DNA of 64,000 nucleotides from Lasiosphaeris hirsuta (taxonomy: Eukaryota > Ascomycota > Sordariomycetes > Sordariales > Lasiosphaeriaceae): the NCBI GenBank assembly GCA_030549175.1, contig JAUKUA010000007.1, positions 3,100,001-3,164,000 of the forward strand, in the 5' to 3' direction. Below the pieces are notes generated by a model. That model was not told where the DNA came from, ran no database searches, and saw only the letters and a program-made list of their open reading frames with translations. Within the stretch, counting starts at the first letter, position 1. Each line of letters opens with the position of its first letter. Positions 54,104 to 64,000 of the stretch are shown here, in pieces. The position numbers were made by a program, and so were the translations under genes.

Positions 54104-54977
54104 ATCCAGGTCTGTGTCCCGCGTCTGTCGGTATCTGGCCCTCTCGGGCTCTTTTCGGGTGCACCGACATCCAGAGCAAGTCTCCAGAGTTAGCTCCCAG
54201 GAAACACCAAGGGCCTCGCCAGGTAACGAGAAATGAAGCAATATCTAGGGGAGGCTATCTAACCATCACTGTTCTAGAGTTTGTTGTCATATCGTCCGTT
54301 CCCTGTCGGTTTTTAATTACCACGTTTGCTCGGCCAACAATTGGCCAAGGCCAACCAGTTGCCCGGCGATTAGCTGCTAGGGCTCATATTGGACCTGGAC
54401 GACGATGCTTGGCAACCCCGTTCAATGCGTGTCTTACAAAGAGCGGCTGCCACGACATCGCCTCTAGCTACAAGCCTGCAAGAAAGAGTTTTCGCAACGG
54501 CCGACATTATTTTCTCATTGAGCCAATCCCCCCTTTCTCGCCAATGCATGTGCCATCGGTTTATCTGCAGGTACCCTTTCCAACCTTGCCAGGCTGGCAG
54601 GCAGGATGGGTGAATCACAGGTTCGCCTACCGAAGAGGTGATGGGGGATGGAGGGAAAAAAGGGAAAGAGTACTGCTCGGCTTTGCGCCTCTGCTCTCTG
54701 ACCATGCAGTTCATCAACGGGACTTCCATCACTCGCTCGTTTGCGGCCCCCGTCATATGCTGGAGGTGTGTTCATATGGAGCCAATTCAGGGGTCAGCAA
54801 CCCTCATGAACCCAATGCCCACCCATCCATATCCATTTTTGACTCCACCGACACCCTACCGATCCCGCTCCGGGTTGCCATCGACGTCGGGAGTTAGCAA
54901 ACGAAACAAGAAAACCTCGAAAGGGTTTCCACCCTTCATTACTCCAAATAGACTGAAGACTTCTTATTAATTCCCAC
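52414..54977. other. Upstream region of the TBC gene, no gene recognised
   Basis: This 2.56-kb interval has two long plus-strand frames (53161-53904 and 54025-54897). The first lacks family resemblance and an ATG start in good context; the second owes its start to the poly-A tract. A 35-base A run is at 54063-54097. The last 100 bases precede the tRNA gene. Confidence 0.45.
54063..54097. repeat. A35 homopolymer
   Basis: Thirty-five consecutive A, the longest homopolymer in the window. No flanking target-site duplication or retroelement sequence is evident. Confidence 0.9.
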
Positions 54978-55065
54978 GCCCGTATAGCTCAGTGGTAGAG
55001 CGCATCACTCGTAGGAATCCACTCCTGGCATGATGAGGTCCACGGTTCAATCCCGTGTGGGGGCA
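54978..55065 (+). tRNA. tRNA-Thr(CGT) with 16-nt intron
   Basis: A full cloverleaf can be drawn. Acceptor 54978-54984 pairs with 55058-55064; D stem GCTC/GAGC (54987-54990/54998-55001) encloses AGTGGTA; the anticodon stem CATCA (55003-55007) pairs with TGATG (55031-55035); the anticodon CGT is at 55010-55012. The T arm is CACGG-TTCAATC-CCGTG (55041-55057), and the discriminator is A55065. An intron (55014-55029) follows the base 3' of the anticodon, the canonical position. One acceptor pair is G:G (54982 with 55060) beside a T:G pair. A T4 run at 55079-55082 can serve as the RNA polymerase III terminator. Confidence 0.9.
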
Positions 55066-55504
55066 TCTGAGTTCATACTTTTGCTCATTACTTCCCATTC
55101 TTACTCACAATATCAAGTGAAAATGTTTGTCGCCTGCTATGTTGTAGAGTTGTTAGTTTTTTTTTCCGTCTTTCTTTCCACCTTTTTTCTCCTGACCAAT
55201 TCCGATATCTCATAGCGCAGGGGGTCGCCACGAAGCGCATACCCCTTTTTACACATTACTCGTGCACCTTGTAATAGCAAGCAGGCCTAAAAATGTAAAA
55301 AGTCGAACACTGCACTGACTAGGTGTGAGGTTCATGGTTCGCTTTACTGCGACTAGTAGCAACTCACAATGGGTAGTGCAAACCAAGGCAATTATCCCGC
55401 CGTCACAGCAGGCGAATGTGACCAAGCCCTCCCGGTGCGGACTAATCTTCAGATCTGTACTCCAAGAACAACTCCAAGTGTAGCCAAGAAAACCCCGGAC
55501 CTCC
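55066..55504. other. Short spacer between tRNA and degenerate block
   Basis: Past the T4 terminator of the tRNA gene, this A/T-richer stretch contains several T runs and no supported gene. Confidence 0.45.
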
Positions 55505-55903
55505 TCACTCCTCCCACGCTTCCTTGAGCATTAATGCCGCCCTAGTCGCCGCCGTCGTCCAGCGCTCACTAATCGACTCAATATCTCCGCCCTCCATCCT
55601 CCACAAAGATCCGATAATGCCACAACACTGCGCCCTCCCAGCTCGTCCTGCCCTCGAGCCGCCCCGCTTATTGGGGTTCAGGTCGTGGTCGAGTAGTGTC
55701 TTCTTGCCATAGTGAGATTCGAGACATTAGTATTCGGCATCTTGTTGAAGGGTCTCTTTATCCCTGTGATGGTCTGCTAAGAAATAAAAGGCAGCCTTCC
55801 CTTTGTTATACTTATCCTTCAACATTTTACCCTTAACCAGAGTCCCTTGGTAGGTCCTACCAAGGTTCAAAACTTCGATCTTGCGCGGCGAAATATGACC
55901 AGC
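55505..55903 (-). pseudogene. Decayed coding remnant of unknown family
   Basis: Reading the minus strand from 55903, one frame stays open for 132 codons except for a single TAA at about 55727. It has balanced, protein-like composition: GRTYQGTLVKGKMLKDKYN, KAAFYFLADHHRDKETLQQD, then after the stop SHYGKKTLLDHDLNPNKRGG, and near the end DIESISERWTTAATRAALML and KEAWEE before a TGA. Chance would give about six stops. There is no start codon in good context and I do not recognise the family. It may be the relic of a gene, a spliced gene with an unrecognised intron, or part of a mobile element. It sits next to the ankyrin pseudogene. Confidence 0.45.
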
Positions 55904-55959
55904 TTATGCCCACATGCGGCCGGGATAACTTCCAGTTTTGCATATCTTCCGCGACAGGG

Positions 55960-57420
55960 TCAGTCAACGAGGGACGCGATGACCTCAACACCCGCATTCT
56001 TCAAGCAATCAACCACATCCTGATGCTGCTTCTCATTCGCCCACGCCAACAGCACCTGTCCATCCATCCCATAGGGGTCAAAGCACCCTCGTTCTGGTGG
56101 CAGTAATTTCAAGACGTGACTTGGACCACCACTCATGGCCCACGACCGCAATGTCCATGCTGGCAATGTCTGATAACTTCGGTCCTCGTCTCGAATTCCC
56201 GAGGGTTTTGGATCCGCCCGGTATCCCAGAAGCAAAAGGACCTTATCAGGCTCCGCGCTGTGATCAAGAGCGTGACCGAGGGGTGTTCGCCTACATCGGT
56301 TGCAGATGCCATTCATATTCGCTTTCCACATCAGAAGCCGCTCCACATCTTCCCTGGACCCGGACAGGACAGCCTGATGCAAAACAGAGCTGCGACAGCC
56401 AGCTAATTTTATATTAGCTCCGCGGCTCAGAAGTGGATGTACAGCTTCGAGGTGTCCGTTTGAATCAGCAAATGGTAGCGTGCTGCCGAGACTCCTCTTT
56501 ATCTGACAAAGTCCGGGTTCCGGTCCAGCAGTAGTTCGATAACACGGCTACGAACCTTTCGTAGTGCCTCTTACAACATGATGCGGCTGTCCAGGGTGGC
56601 TCTAGCTTCCAAGAGGAGCCTCGCCACACCCTCGTGCCCTTGCTGAGCAGCGGAGAGTAGGGCTGCCGACTTAGCCTGTGCCGTTCTCTCCAAGACCTCC
56701 GAGTCATCCGAGAAACCCCTCGCTGCTCAAATTGGTTATCGCCGCAGGGTAGATCCACCAAGCTGACTTGGCTGAAAGTGAGGGCACCATCACGGCCAGC
56801 ATATGGGCTGCCATTTCGAACACCAGGTACAACATCTCCCTGGGCGGCAATTTTTCATGCCATGGCGGTCATGGGGAAGAGACCGCCAACTGTCCACGTG
56901 CTTCCTTAGTTGTTCCAGCTTATTATTAGGGCACGTGTGGTTTCCATCCATTTTGCGGGGATTCTGCGCCGCAACGGAGGAGGAATGCCACAATACGGCG
57001 ATCCCCGCCTGCCGCTGCCCAGAAAAGGGATGCTCGACCCCAGTTGTCCCTCGCCTCCATGTCCGCCTCGGGCCCGGAAACACGTCCAGTCTCAGCCCAG
57101 AGAACTAAGGAGCGCGTGTCCGCTACTACGTGCAATTCTGCCATCCCACACATATCTTCAGCCCCGATAGTAGCACCACGGCTGATGAGTAAGTCCGCTA
57201 TTAGTGCGGGATCCTCGAACTTGTAAGCGGTGCAATATGTTCCATGGAAGCGTTGTAGTCCATGACTAACAAAGTGAAGTGTCGTCCATTTTTTGTCGAT
57301 GGCTGCATACATGTCATAACCCCTAATGTCGGGAAACACGCGCAGCACTGCGATACGCATCGTGTAGGCAGCGAGATGTAGTGGTGTAGCCCTGGTTCGG
57401 CCTGACGGTTTTGAATGGCA
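55960..57420 (-). pseudogene. Ankyrin-repeat protein pseudogene
   Basis: Ankyrin-like blocks follow in order on the minus strand but in different frames. They are ATPLHLAAYTMRIAVLRVF (about 57386), LIADLLISRGATIGAED with ARDNWGRASLFWAAAGG (to about 56950), SAALLSAAQQGHEGVARLLLEA (about 56665), VIELLLDRNPDFV (about 56540), ADSNGHLEAVHPLLSRGANI (about 56475) and VLHQAVLSGSREDVERLLM with TPLGHALDHS (about 56385-56270). The last frame stops at 55960. In-frame stops follow two blocks (after SRIML and after NPDFVR), and a frame change follows the WAAAGG block. A GTAAGA after the first of these stops could be a donor, but using it would remove a good repeat. I conclude a decayed gene, not a spliced one. 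Confidence 0.65.
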
Positions 57421-58360
57421 ATAAATATGGTGGCCACGGCCCTTTTGCGAGAAAGTGACCAGAGGTGCTCTCCGCCAACATGACTACCTACGCAAGGTTG
57501 GTAGAAAATCAATCACCGGAATAATTTGTCGCAGCTTCCCGGGTCGAGCCAGGGTACTTCGTAGAGCCGGCTCTTTCCCGGTTAAGCCATCAAGTCCCCA
57601 ACGACTTCTTGCTTCATAACATATGAAAAAGTAGGTGGGTGTATGTATTTAGCAGTTGAAGGAAGGAACTACCTCCCTTAGTGGTGGCTGCCTTATTGTG
57701 GTCATTCAATCGCTGTTTGGATCGTCCAATTCTTATCTTATTTTACAGCCTTACACAGGTAATCAATACAAAGTGATGTATTATCTGATAGTTCTGTCTC
57801 CTCTTGATTTGATTACACAACAAAGCTTCTGAATATTTGGATGAGTTGTTGTCGTGATACCTTTATGGTCCCGGTTCAACTACTGACCCTGGTAACCCCA
57901 TAATCAGACACGGGTGGAAACATGGGGTGCCGTGACACCGTAGATGTGTTGTGCTGGAAACGCTTGGATAGGTAAACAGCAACATAATTCGTGCCCCATG
58001 TTACCCGAATCTATTGATAGTTAGGAAGGCAAAGCCTAGATGGTAATTACGCTACAATACATTTTGCGCTATGCATCCCAACCCTCCGTCCCGTATCCCA
58101 TTTCTTTAGTGTAATTGGTAGGCGCTACCCTGGCATGCCATATCTGCCAGACTCGGTCAGATCATCTAGTGAACCTTCGCTTTCTCGCAGCCCGCATACA
58201 GCGGTATGTTGGGTCGTTTCTGACCTGCTCCCGCCAGCCTTGGTTGCCACACCTACCCACAAGTGTTTATCTATCCTACCGAGAAACGACCACGCCCATC
58301 CAGAGCGCACGGGAAAATGGCACGGCAGGCATCTACATCCCCAGCCACAACAACAACCCC
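57421..58360. other. A/T-rich spacer
   Basis: This interval is clearly richer in A/T than its surroundings. It contains no coding frame. A short tRNA-like A-box stretch lies at about 58107-58123 without a matching B box. It may hold old repeat or LTR material, but I could not define ends. Confidence 0.4.
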
Positions 58361-61053
58361 TCAAACCTCTTCATTCTCCCAATCCTTCTCCCCAAACATC
58401 GGCCCCTTCCTACCCCCGCCACCGTGGCCCCCAGCCGTCGCCTCGATCTTGTCCAAAAACTCGGGCGGGATTGTCGGTATATACTTGCGCTCCCTCTCCC
58501 GATTGACCCCACCGAAGCCGGCCCCGTAGCTCACCAACATATCCGTCACGCTCGGTAGTGTAAATGGCAGCATCAGCGCCGGGTCTAGCAGTAGGTTCGC
58601 TGGCGCCTCGTCCTCATCGTCTGACTCCTCGGTGCCGATCCTCGGCGTACCTTGCGCGCTTTGCGGAGTCTCCGTCCCTAGTTCGTTTCCTCCATTGGCC
58701 GTCTTCTTCGCCGGTGTCACCGGCATGCTGTCACCGCCTGATTTGGCCTTTGGTGACCCCAGACCAGCCTGTTGCCTATTCCTTTCTCTCCTGAGCGCAG
58801 CCTCCTTCTGTATCGCCACCAGATACTTCATGGCGCTTTTGGGTAGGCCCTTCTCGCCTACCTCGGGTCGGTAGTGTGTCGCCGAGTGGATCATCTGCTG
58901 GGGGCTGAGCGCCTTGAGTTGTTGGAGTGTGCCGACAAGCGCCTCGAGGTCGTCGGCACCAAGCGACGAGAAGCACTGCAGCCACTGCAGCAGTTGGATG
59001 ACGGGTGCTAGGTGGCGGCGCGCCGCATCGACTGTGTGCTCGCCACTTGTCTTGGTCTCCCCTCCTTCGTAGTGTTCCGGCTGCCGGTTGTTCTGGCGTG
59101 CCCAGTCCTCAAGCGTCGATATGTTCATACGGATTTGCATCGCCTTCGTACGGGCCAAATATTTGCGGCTTGACATGATGCGGTTGAAAAGCTCGGCGCT
59201 AAGCCAGTACATCAGCTGCGAAATGATTTGTGACGTGATTACCGAGTGGATATCGTAAAGGTCGAGTACAAAGAGCGTTGATGATAGGAGGGATGTGACA
59301 TTGCGTGGCGACGGTTTTGCTCTCTGCTTGGGCGAAGGCGGCCGGAATCGCTTCTCCAACGGCTGTTCCTTGACCTCCTTTTTTCGCTTGAAGAGTTTCC
59401 ACTCGTTTTGGAATGTGATATCCTCAAATCCCGGTATTGTTTCGTGATCCAGCATGGCAGCATCCAGAACTTTGTCGAGCCGGCGCTCGGCATCCCTCAC
59501 GATGAGGATAAATATTTCATTGACGAGCTCGGCAAGCTGTGCCTGAAACTCGGTCGTTGCCTCGACAAGGCCGGCATCCTTCTTGAGATAATGAAGTAGC
59601 AGAGTCGCGTTCGATATCCAAAAAGCGAGGATAGTCATGTCCCACTGATACCTTTCCACAACGTCGTTAATTTTATCCATGGCGGTAATGAGTAACTTTG
59701 CCAGTAGCTCTGGGCTGGAGTGATAATGCGCGTATCTGGCGCCTAAAAAGATCATATTTGCGGGCACCGGTTTCTGGGAAGGCGACCGCTGAGGGGTCAT
59801 GTTGGTGATAATGATGTCTAGGATGCGCTCTAGCTCGTTCTCTTGAAAGACGAACATCTGGTCGTGCCGACACCTTGACCAGTCGAACTCCTGCTGCTCT
59901 TCCTCGAACTCGTCGACGGGCTAAAAGGAGTTAGTGGGAGGTCTTGGGGGATGAACAGCGTGGATACAAACCTCGGGCTGATCATCGATCCCGACATTTC
60001 CGAGGTCTACCTCTAGATCACGGGCGCTCTCCATCATCATGCGTCGCCGCATCTCGTTTTCGGCCAATTCCTCCTCAAACCTATCCTGGGAGAAGCCTGG
60101 GTTATAGAAATCATCGGTGGCCCCTACAGATCCGATGCCGTAGCCGCTATTGTTGAGGTAGTATGACATGTCGCTGTCAGGGGCAACGAAGTCAAAGGCC
60201 GTCCTTCCCGAAGATGTCTTAGCCTCGGGGGAGGCGCCATTGTCCAGTAGCAGCTTGGCGATGCCCTTATGGCGGTTCGTCATGGCCCACATGAGGGCGC
60301 TCCACTGGTTACGGTCCTGCTTGTCCACGTCGACCCCCGCCCCGATCAGGGCCTGTACCACGGATTCGTGTCCCTACCCACAGCATTAGCGAGAGCGCGT
60401 CCTCCTCGATCGGCACACGTTAGAGACTTACGAAGCAGCTTGCATATATGAGGGCTGGCGTCCCCTCGTCGTCGGGCGCGTTCACGTCGATGAATTCCCT
60501 GGCCTCCCCTGCCAAGATCTTTGACACCGAGTCGACATTGCCGTTGCTGGCAGCCATGATAAAGGCTTTTTGCAGCACATCTTTTTTCTCCTCATTTGAT
60601 AGCTTCTCGTTGGTAGCGATAGCATCCTCGTCCTCAAATATTGCGCCGGCCGAGTGGGCGGCTTGGGCGGCGATCATCTCCATCAGGCGCGTTTCGCTGT
60701 CAGGGCCGCCCTTGGTCACATCGTCGTCGTAGCCAGGGTCGTTTATGGCCAGGTCGCTGAAGGTTAAGGGTTTTGCGAGCATCGGCGAGGTCAAGAATTG
60801 CGATTGCCCTAGGAAAGCAGATGTTAGCCAGGGATCATGTGTATGACGTGGTGGGGTGAAGGGATGGAGAGGGGGGGGTTGAGAGGCACCAACCTTGCCA
60901 GCCATCGTACAACTCAGTCTCGGGGACCAGCTCGGTGGGCACATGTCTCCTGTCGTCGAGGGATCGTGGCAGGTCGGCTGGTAGGGGCCTCTTTTTGTGC
61001 GGCAGTGCTCCGTTGCCGGCGTCGAAGCCGCCATCAGAGTCCCCGAGATCCAT
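58361..61053 (-). CDS. Ankyrin-repeat and DIL (dilute) domain protein
   Basis: Four exons (61053-60894, 60808-60432, 60373-59972, 59920-58361) give 832 residues. The three introns are 85, 58 and 51 nt with GCTAAC, GCTAATG and CACTAAC branch sites, and the frame holds at all joins. The start is the ATG at 61053 (MDLGDSDGGFDAG). Two to three ankyrin repeats lie at about 120-240 (ALIYASCFGHESVVQALIGAG, WSALMWAMTNRHKGIAKLLLDNGA). The DIL domain, the cargo-binding fold of class V myosins, spans about 320-640 (MTILAFWISNATLLLHYL, IHSVITSQIISQLMYWLSAELFNR). The C-terminal 150 residues are acidic/low-complexity and end near PTIPPEFLDKIE. Known fungal proteins pair these domains without a motor; a role in actin- or membrane-linked cargo tethering is only an inference. 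Confidence 0.9.
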
Positions 61054-61633
61054 GACCAAGGATGGTGGTGTGTGGCATGCGGGGGACGCGGCAAGGTGTG
61101 CGGCGCATTCGAGTCGTCGTTGTGATGCCGCTGTTTCGGACCGGGGGCCGATGTCGAGGGAGTGCCGAGAGGGGAGTTGGCTGCTGCCTTGGTCGGGTCT
61201 CTCCAGGAGATGTGATGTTTGGGCGTCACGGTGTTCTGTCCACTGGGCAGCGCAAGCCTAATTACTGGTTGCTGGTCGCTAACGTTAGTGAGGTGCACGC
61301 ATGGGCCGTTGCGAGTTCAACATCTGCCCAAAGCCCACATTGCGTGGCCCGTGCACCACCAACGATAACGACCCCCCATTGACAGGCATCGGCCGATCAA
61401 CTCGGCTTCTGACGTCGAAATAAATTGACAGCCGTAAATTGACAATCTAATCAAGTCTACCAGAGACAAAACACAGCAGCAAAGCCTGAGCTCTTTAGTT
61501 CTCCTGTTGATGTATATTCTCTAGTTCTCTCTTTGTTCCATCTTGTCATTGCATCATTCATTTCAGGTCCTGCGTTTTGTTTCCTTTTTGTCTCATGCCT
61601 GTTGTATCTAACTCGGTTTGGCTGTTTTGCTCC
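61054..61633. other. Spacer between the ankyrin-DIL gene and allantoicase
   Basis: This 580-base spacer is upstream of the ankyrin-DIL gene and downstream of allantoicase, both on the minus strand. No further feature is seen. Confidence 0.45.
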
Positions 61634-62756
61634 TCAAACCGCCCGCTTCGCAAATACGCGGAACCGCTTCACTCCGCCATCGGGCACAATGATGAGCTTT
61701 GCGTGGGTGAAGGGCCTGTCCTTAAACAAGCTCTCCACCGCATGCTCTTTGTCGGCCTCAGTCTTGATGGGCTCGACTACCCCTGTCCAACCTTCGGCAT
61801 CAACAGCCGGCTCCCCAGCGTCCTTCCACTCAATGGCCTCGAGCTTTACTTGCTGCGGGTAGTTTCCGCGAAAGTGAGCCGTGTCAACAACAAAGCTCTG
61901 GGTGAACCCAGGCGCTCCGAGCCGGACGATGGTCCAGTCAACATGACCCTTGGTCCGAGACCGAGATGTCTCCCATCCGTCTCCCATGTCCTTGCCACGC
62001 CCTGGTAAAATCAAGTTGTCCTTGGTTCCGAAATGCTGGTCGCTGCAAGAGACAGCAACGCCGCCATTATGGGCAGCTGCCAGGTCGAAGATGGCGTCCT
62101 TGTCATCCGGGAACACAGGTACGGCGTGCCCAAAGAGGCGGAACCTGGCGATCCCTCCATCCGGGTACATGTTCAAGCGAACGTGGGTGTACTGCTTAGT
62201 GGTCGGGGAGTCGAGCTTCCAGCCAAATCTCCGCGACGGACCGCATTCCTGGGTGCTCAGAATTGGCTCCCAGTCACCACGCTCTCCCTTCCACGAGAGG
62301 ACCTCGGCGTCGTCCGAGTTGAAGCACCCTTCAACCGAGATGGCAGGCGCGTGATTGCCGTTGAAGAAAGCCGTATCGACCTCGACGCCCTCAACCGTGC
62401 CAGATGCAACGCCCAGACGCACGACAACCCAGTCGAAAGGGGCTGTGTTGTGTCTTCTAGTCTCCCAGCCATCATACCAAGCACCGGTATAAACCATCTT
62501 ACCCGGCTGCCGAATAGGGGCAGCTGGGTTAAGGAGGTTTGAAGCTTCAGCAAACCATTCGTCTGAAAAGCCGAGTATCTTGCCACCGAGGGCCGCAGAA
62601 ACTAAGTCTGCCCACAAAGTTTCGTCAGCGCGAGCCTGCATAGCCTCGGAGAAGGGCCAACAAACCAATGCAGCTGGACCGGAAGATCTGGTCAATGTCG
62701 CCGGCATCAACCGGGGTCGCCTTGACCGGCTCCAGGGTATACTCGACGTCGCTCAT
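61634..62756 (-). CDS. DAL2: Allantoicase (allantoate amidinohydrolase)
   Basis: Two exons, 62756-62666 and 62607-61634, give 354 residues. The 58-nt intron has GTTTGT, a GCTGAC branch and GCAG; the split Asp codon joins MSDVEYTLEP...FRSSCI to DLVSAALGGKILGFSDEWF. The enzyme splits allantoate into ureidoglycolate and urea in purine/ureide catabolism, allowing use of purines as nitrogen source. Two repeats of the allantoicase fold are visible: the first with GKMVYTGAWYDGWETRRHN, FDWVVVRLGVASG and VDTAFFNGNHAPAISVEG; the second with GDGWETSRSR, HVDWTIVRLGAPG and VDTAHFRGNYPQQVKLE, ending VPDGGVKRFRVFAKRAV. Length is normal. GATA-type sites upstream suggest nitrogen-catabolite control as known for this pathway. 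Confidence 0.96.
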
Positions 62757-63897
62757 GGTGTTTGATCGAGATGGTTCACTTGAAGAAACGGGAGTTGGGA
62801 ATTGACGTGACTAACGGGTAGGCAGAAGGCAGAGCTGAAGAGAAATGTAGCAGGAAAAAGGAGGGGGAGAAGGCAATGGAAGTGAACCAATGGACTACAG
62901 GCCAGGACGTGTGTCTGTAGGTCAGAGATAGTGACACGGGGGTTACAGAAATCCCTTTGAAAACCCACCTCCACTCCGCGACCCTCCGGGGCGGAGGACG
63001 GCCAGATCCGAGATCGCTCTCCACCCGGCTCAAGTTTTCACGGCTCGGCACAATGTTTGCCAGGGTGGGCTGAGCGGCCGTGGTGCCCCCCCCCCGAATC
63101 TCTTGGCAATCTGTTGACAATGGGCATCGAGTAACAAGCCCGCTATCAGAGCCGATGGCGTCATGTCGTCATGTCACTAGCCACGGCATGGCAGGTGCTC
63201 TGGTGGTGCAAGATTGAGAAGCAAGCCACTTTCGCCTTGTGCCTTGTGGAGGCGCCTCTCAGCAGCGGGGTTGCCAACCGATAAGATGGCCGATAGCCAA
63301 CCGATCGCCTGCGGTAGGCTGCCGCTTCTTTGGCTCGATAGTACCCCGCAAAACCGGGGAATTGAAATCAGCAGCAGTCCATTCGCTGAAGCTAGCTGGA
63401 AACTGGGCAACCAAAGGTCCGAGGTGCGCGTCGTCATTATTGGTGCTGCCCACGCAATCCATGGGGGCGCGATGCTGTTCCGAAGCCTATTTGAGCTTGG
63501 ACATTGGGAAGTCGAGTATTCTACTATCGCCTCACATTAATCGAAGCAAGTCGCTTGACCAATTTACTAGCAGGAACACTTATACTGTACAAGGGCAGCA
63601 TTGGAACCATGGGAACTTTCAATAATGGCTTGGTAACACAAACCGTGATCCTGTCTCGTTGTCTTACGTATTCTGTGCCTCGCGAACGGTTGGTGCCTTC
63701 CTGAATGCAGGGGGGAGATGAGGGCTGGAGGGAGTCTTCCCCGCGTACCTACCTCAACCCGTAATCCACCGTAAACCTAAGCCTCCATCTTTCTCCAGAC
63801 TCTCCTTGGATTCAATAGTACTGGAGACTCCCGTGAACCATCGCGGCCAAAAAAAAAAAAAAACCACAACCCTGGGCCGATCAGAAAAGCACACACA
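62757..63897. other. Divergent region between allantoicase and the right-edge gene
   Basis: This 1141-base region holds both promoters. Six GATA-type sites are listed separately. An A15 run lies at 63849-63863, shortly before the right-edge gene. No coding frame is supported. Confidence 0.5.
62926..63529. promoter_or_regulatory. Cluster of HGATAR sites upstream of allantoicase
   Basis: Six matches to HGATAR lie at 62926-62931, 63143-63148 (minus), 63279-63284, 63291-63296, 63336-63341 and 63524-63529 (minus). Two of them are 12 bases apart. GATA factors of the AreA/NIT-2 type are known to activate allantoicase and other purine-catabolic genes, and closely paired sites are favoured by NIT-2. 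About two matches would be expected by chance in this length. Confidence 0.45.
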
Positions 63898-64000
63898 ATG
63901 TCGTCCGCCCAAGCAGAGGGACATGCGCTCGTCGCAGATGACGATGTGCGAAATACGACTTCGACCGAGAACGAGCCCCTTCTTGGAGGTCCAGGCGATG
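63898..64000 (+). CDS. 5' part of a gene cut by the window edge; acidic dileucine motif
   Basis: The ATG at 63898 opens a frame of 34 codons that runs off the window. It reads an acidic, Ser/Thr-rich leader and then ENEPLLGGPGD. The [D/E]xxxLL-type dileucine motif is common in the cytosolic tails of vacuolar or endosomal membrane proteins, so a membrane protein is possible. The family cannot be assigned from this fragment. Confidence 0.55.
   Translation, partial: MSSAQAEGHALVADDDVRNTTSTENEPLLGGPGD

Noticed and set aside
54025..54897. 290-codon open frame with a poly-Lys run
   Set aside because: The poly-Lys run is only the A35 tract; the frame also runs just short of the tRNA gene and has no family resemblance.
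56508..56580. Possible intron (GTAAGA...TCAG) rescuing the ankyrin frame
   Set aside because: It would remove a good ankyrin segment (VIELLLDRNPDFV), and other stops and frame changes in the locus would remain.
57840..57910. LTR- or primer-site-like stretch in the A/T-rich spacer
   Set aside because: No second copy, terminal repeat or element coding sequence could be found in the window.
58100..58165. tRNA-like A box (TAGTGTAATTGGTAGGC)
   Set aside because: No B box or T arm in the next 80 bases and no acceptor pairing; at most a tRNA fragment.

Overview
The window is nuclear DNA of a filamentous ascomycete (Pezizomycotina, most likely a Sordariomycete; the class is an inference). The reasons are short introns of about 50-85 nt with GT...AG ends and CTAAC/CTGAC-type branch sites, a class X hybrid histidine kinase, a eukaryotic-type UDP-galactopyranose mutase, a fungal NCE101 gene and long intergenic spaces. 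Eleven protein genes can be built with exact exon joins, one more (Pro/Gln-rich) can be built except for one frame break, one gene is cut by the right edge, and there is one intron-containing tRNA gene.

Left part (3.0-17.5 kb), housekeeping and metabolism: TFIIH subunit SSL1/p44; 4-hydroxyphenylpyruvate dioxygenase (hppD), divergent from a TTC36-like TPR protein; NCE101; ribosomal protein L27; a nucleotide-sugar-type transporter (TPT/DMT fold) divergent from UDP-galactopyranose mutase. Two functional pairs stand out. TTC36 of mammals is reported to stabilise the hppD orthologue, so the tyrosine-catabolic enzyme and its presumed partner share an upstream region here. The mutase-transporter pair matches the adjacent ugmA/ugtA (glfA/glfB) genes of Aspergillus that make UDP-galactofuranose and carry it into the Golgi.

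Middle (19.7-37.8 kb): a 2526-residue class X hybrid histidine kinase (degenerate Ser/Thr-kinase head, AAA-type ATPase, GAF, HisKA, HATPase, receiver) with an Asn/Ser-rich tail on its own last exon. Then comes a Pro/Gln-rich, polyQ-containing orphan protein on the minus strand, isolated between two gene-free stretches of 8.8 and 11.5 kb.

Right part (49.3-64 kb): a TBC-domain Rab GAP, tRNA-Thr(CGT), a small degenerate block (one unidentified decayed frame plus an ankyrin-repeat pseudogene), an ankyrin + DIL-domain protein, allantoicase (purine/ureide catabolism) with GATA-type sites upstream, and the first 34 codons of a gene running off the window.

Many long open frames in the gene-free stretches are GC-driven or begin at non-ATG codons and were not called. 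I saw no secondary-metabolite cluster, intact transposon, CRISPR array or prokaryotic feature.
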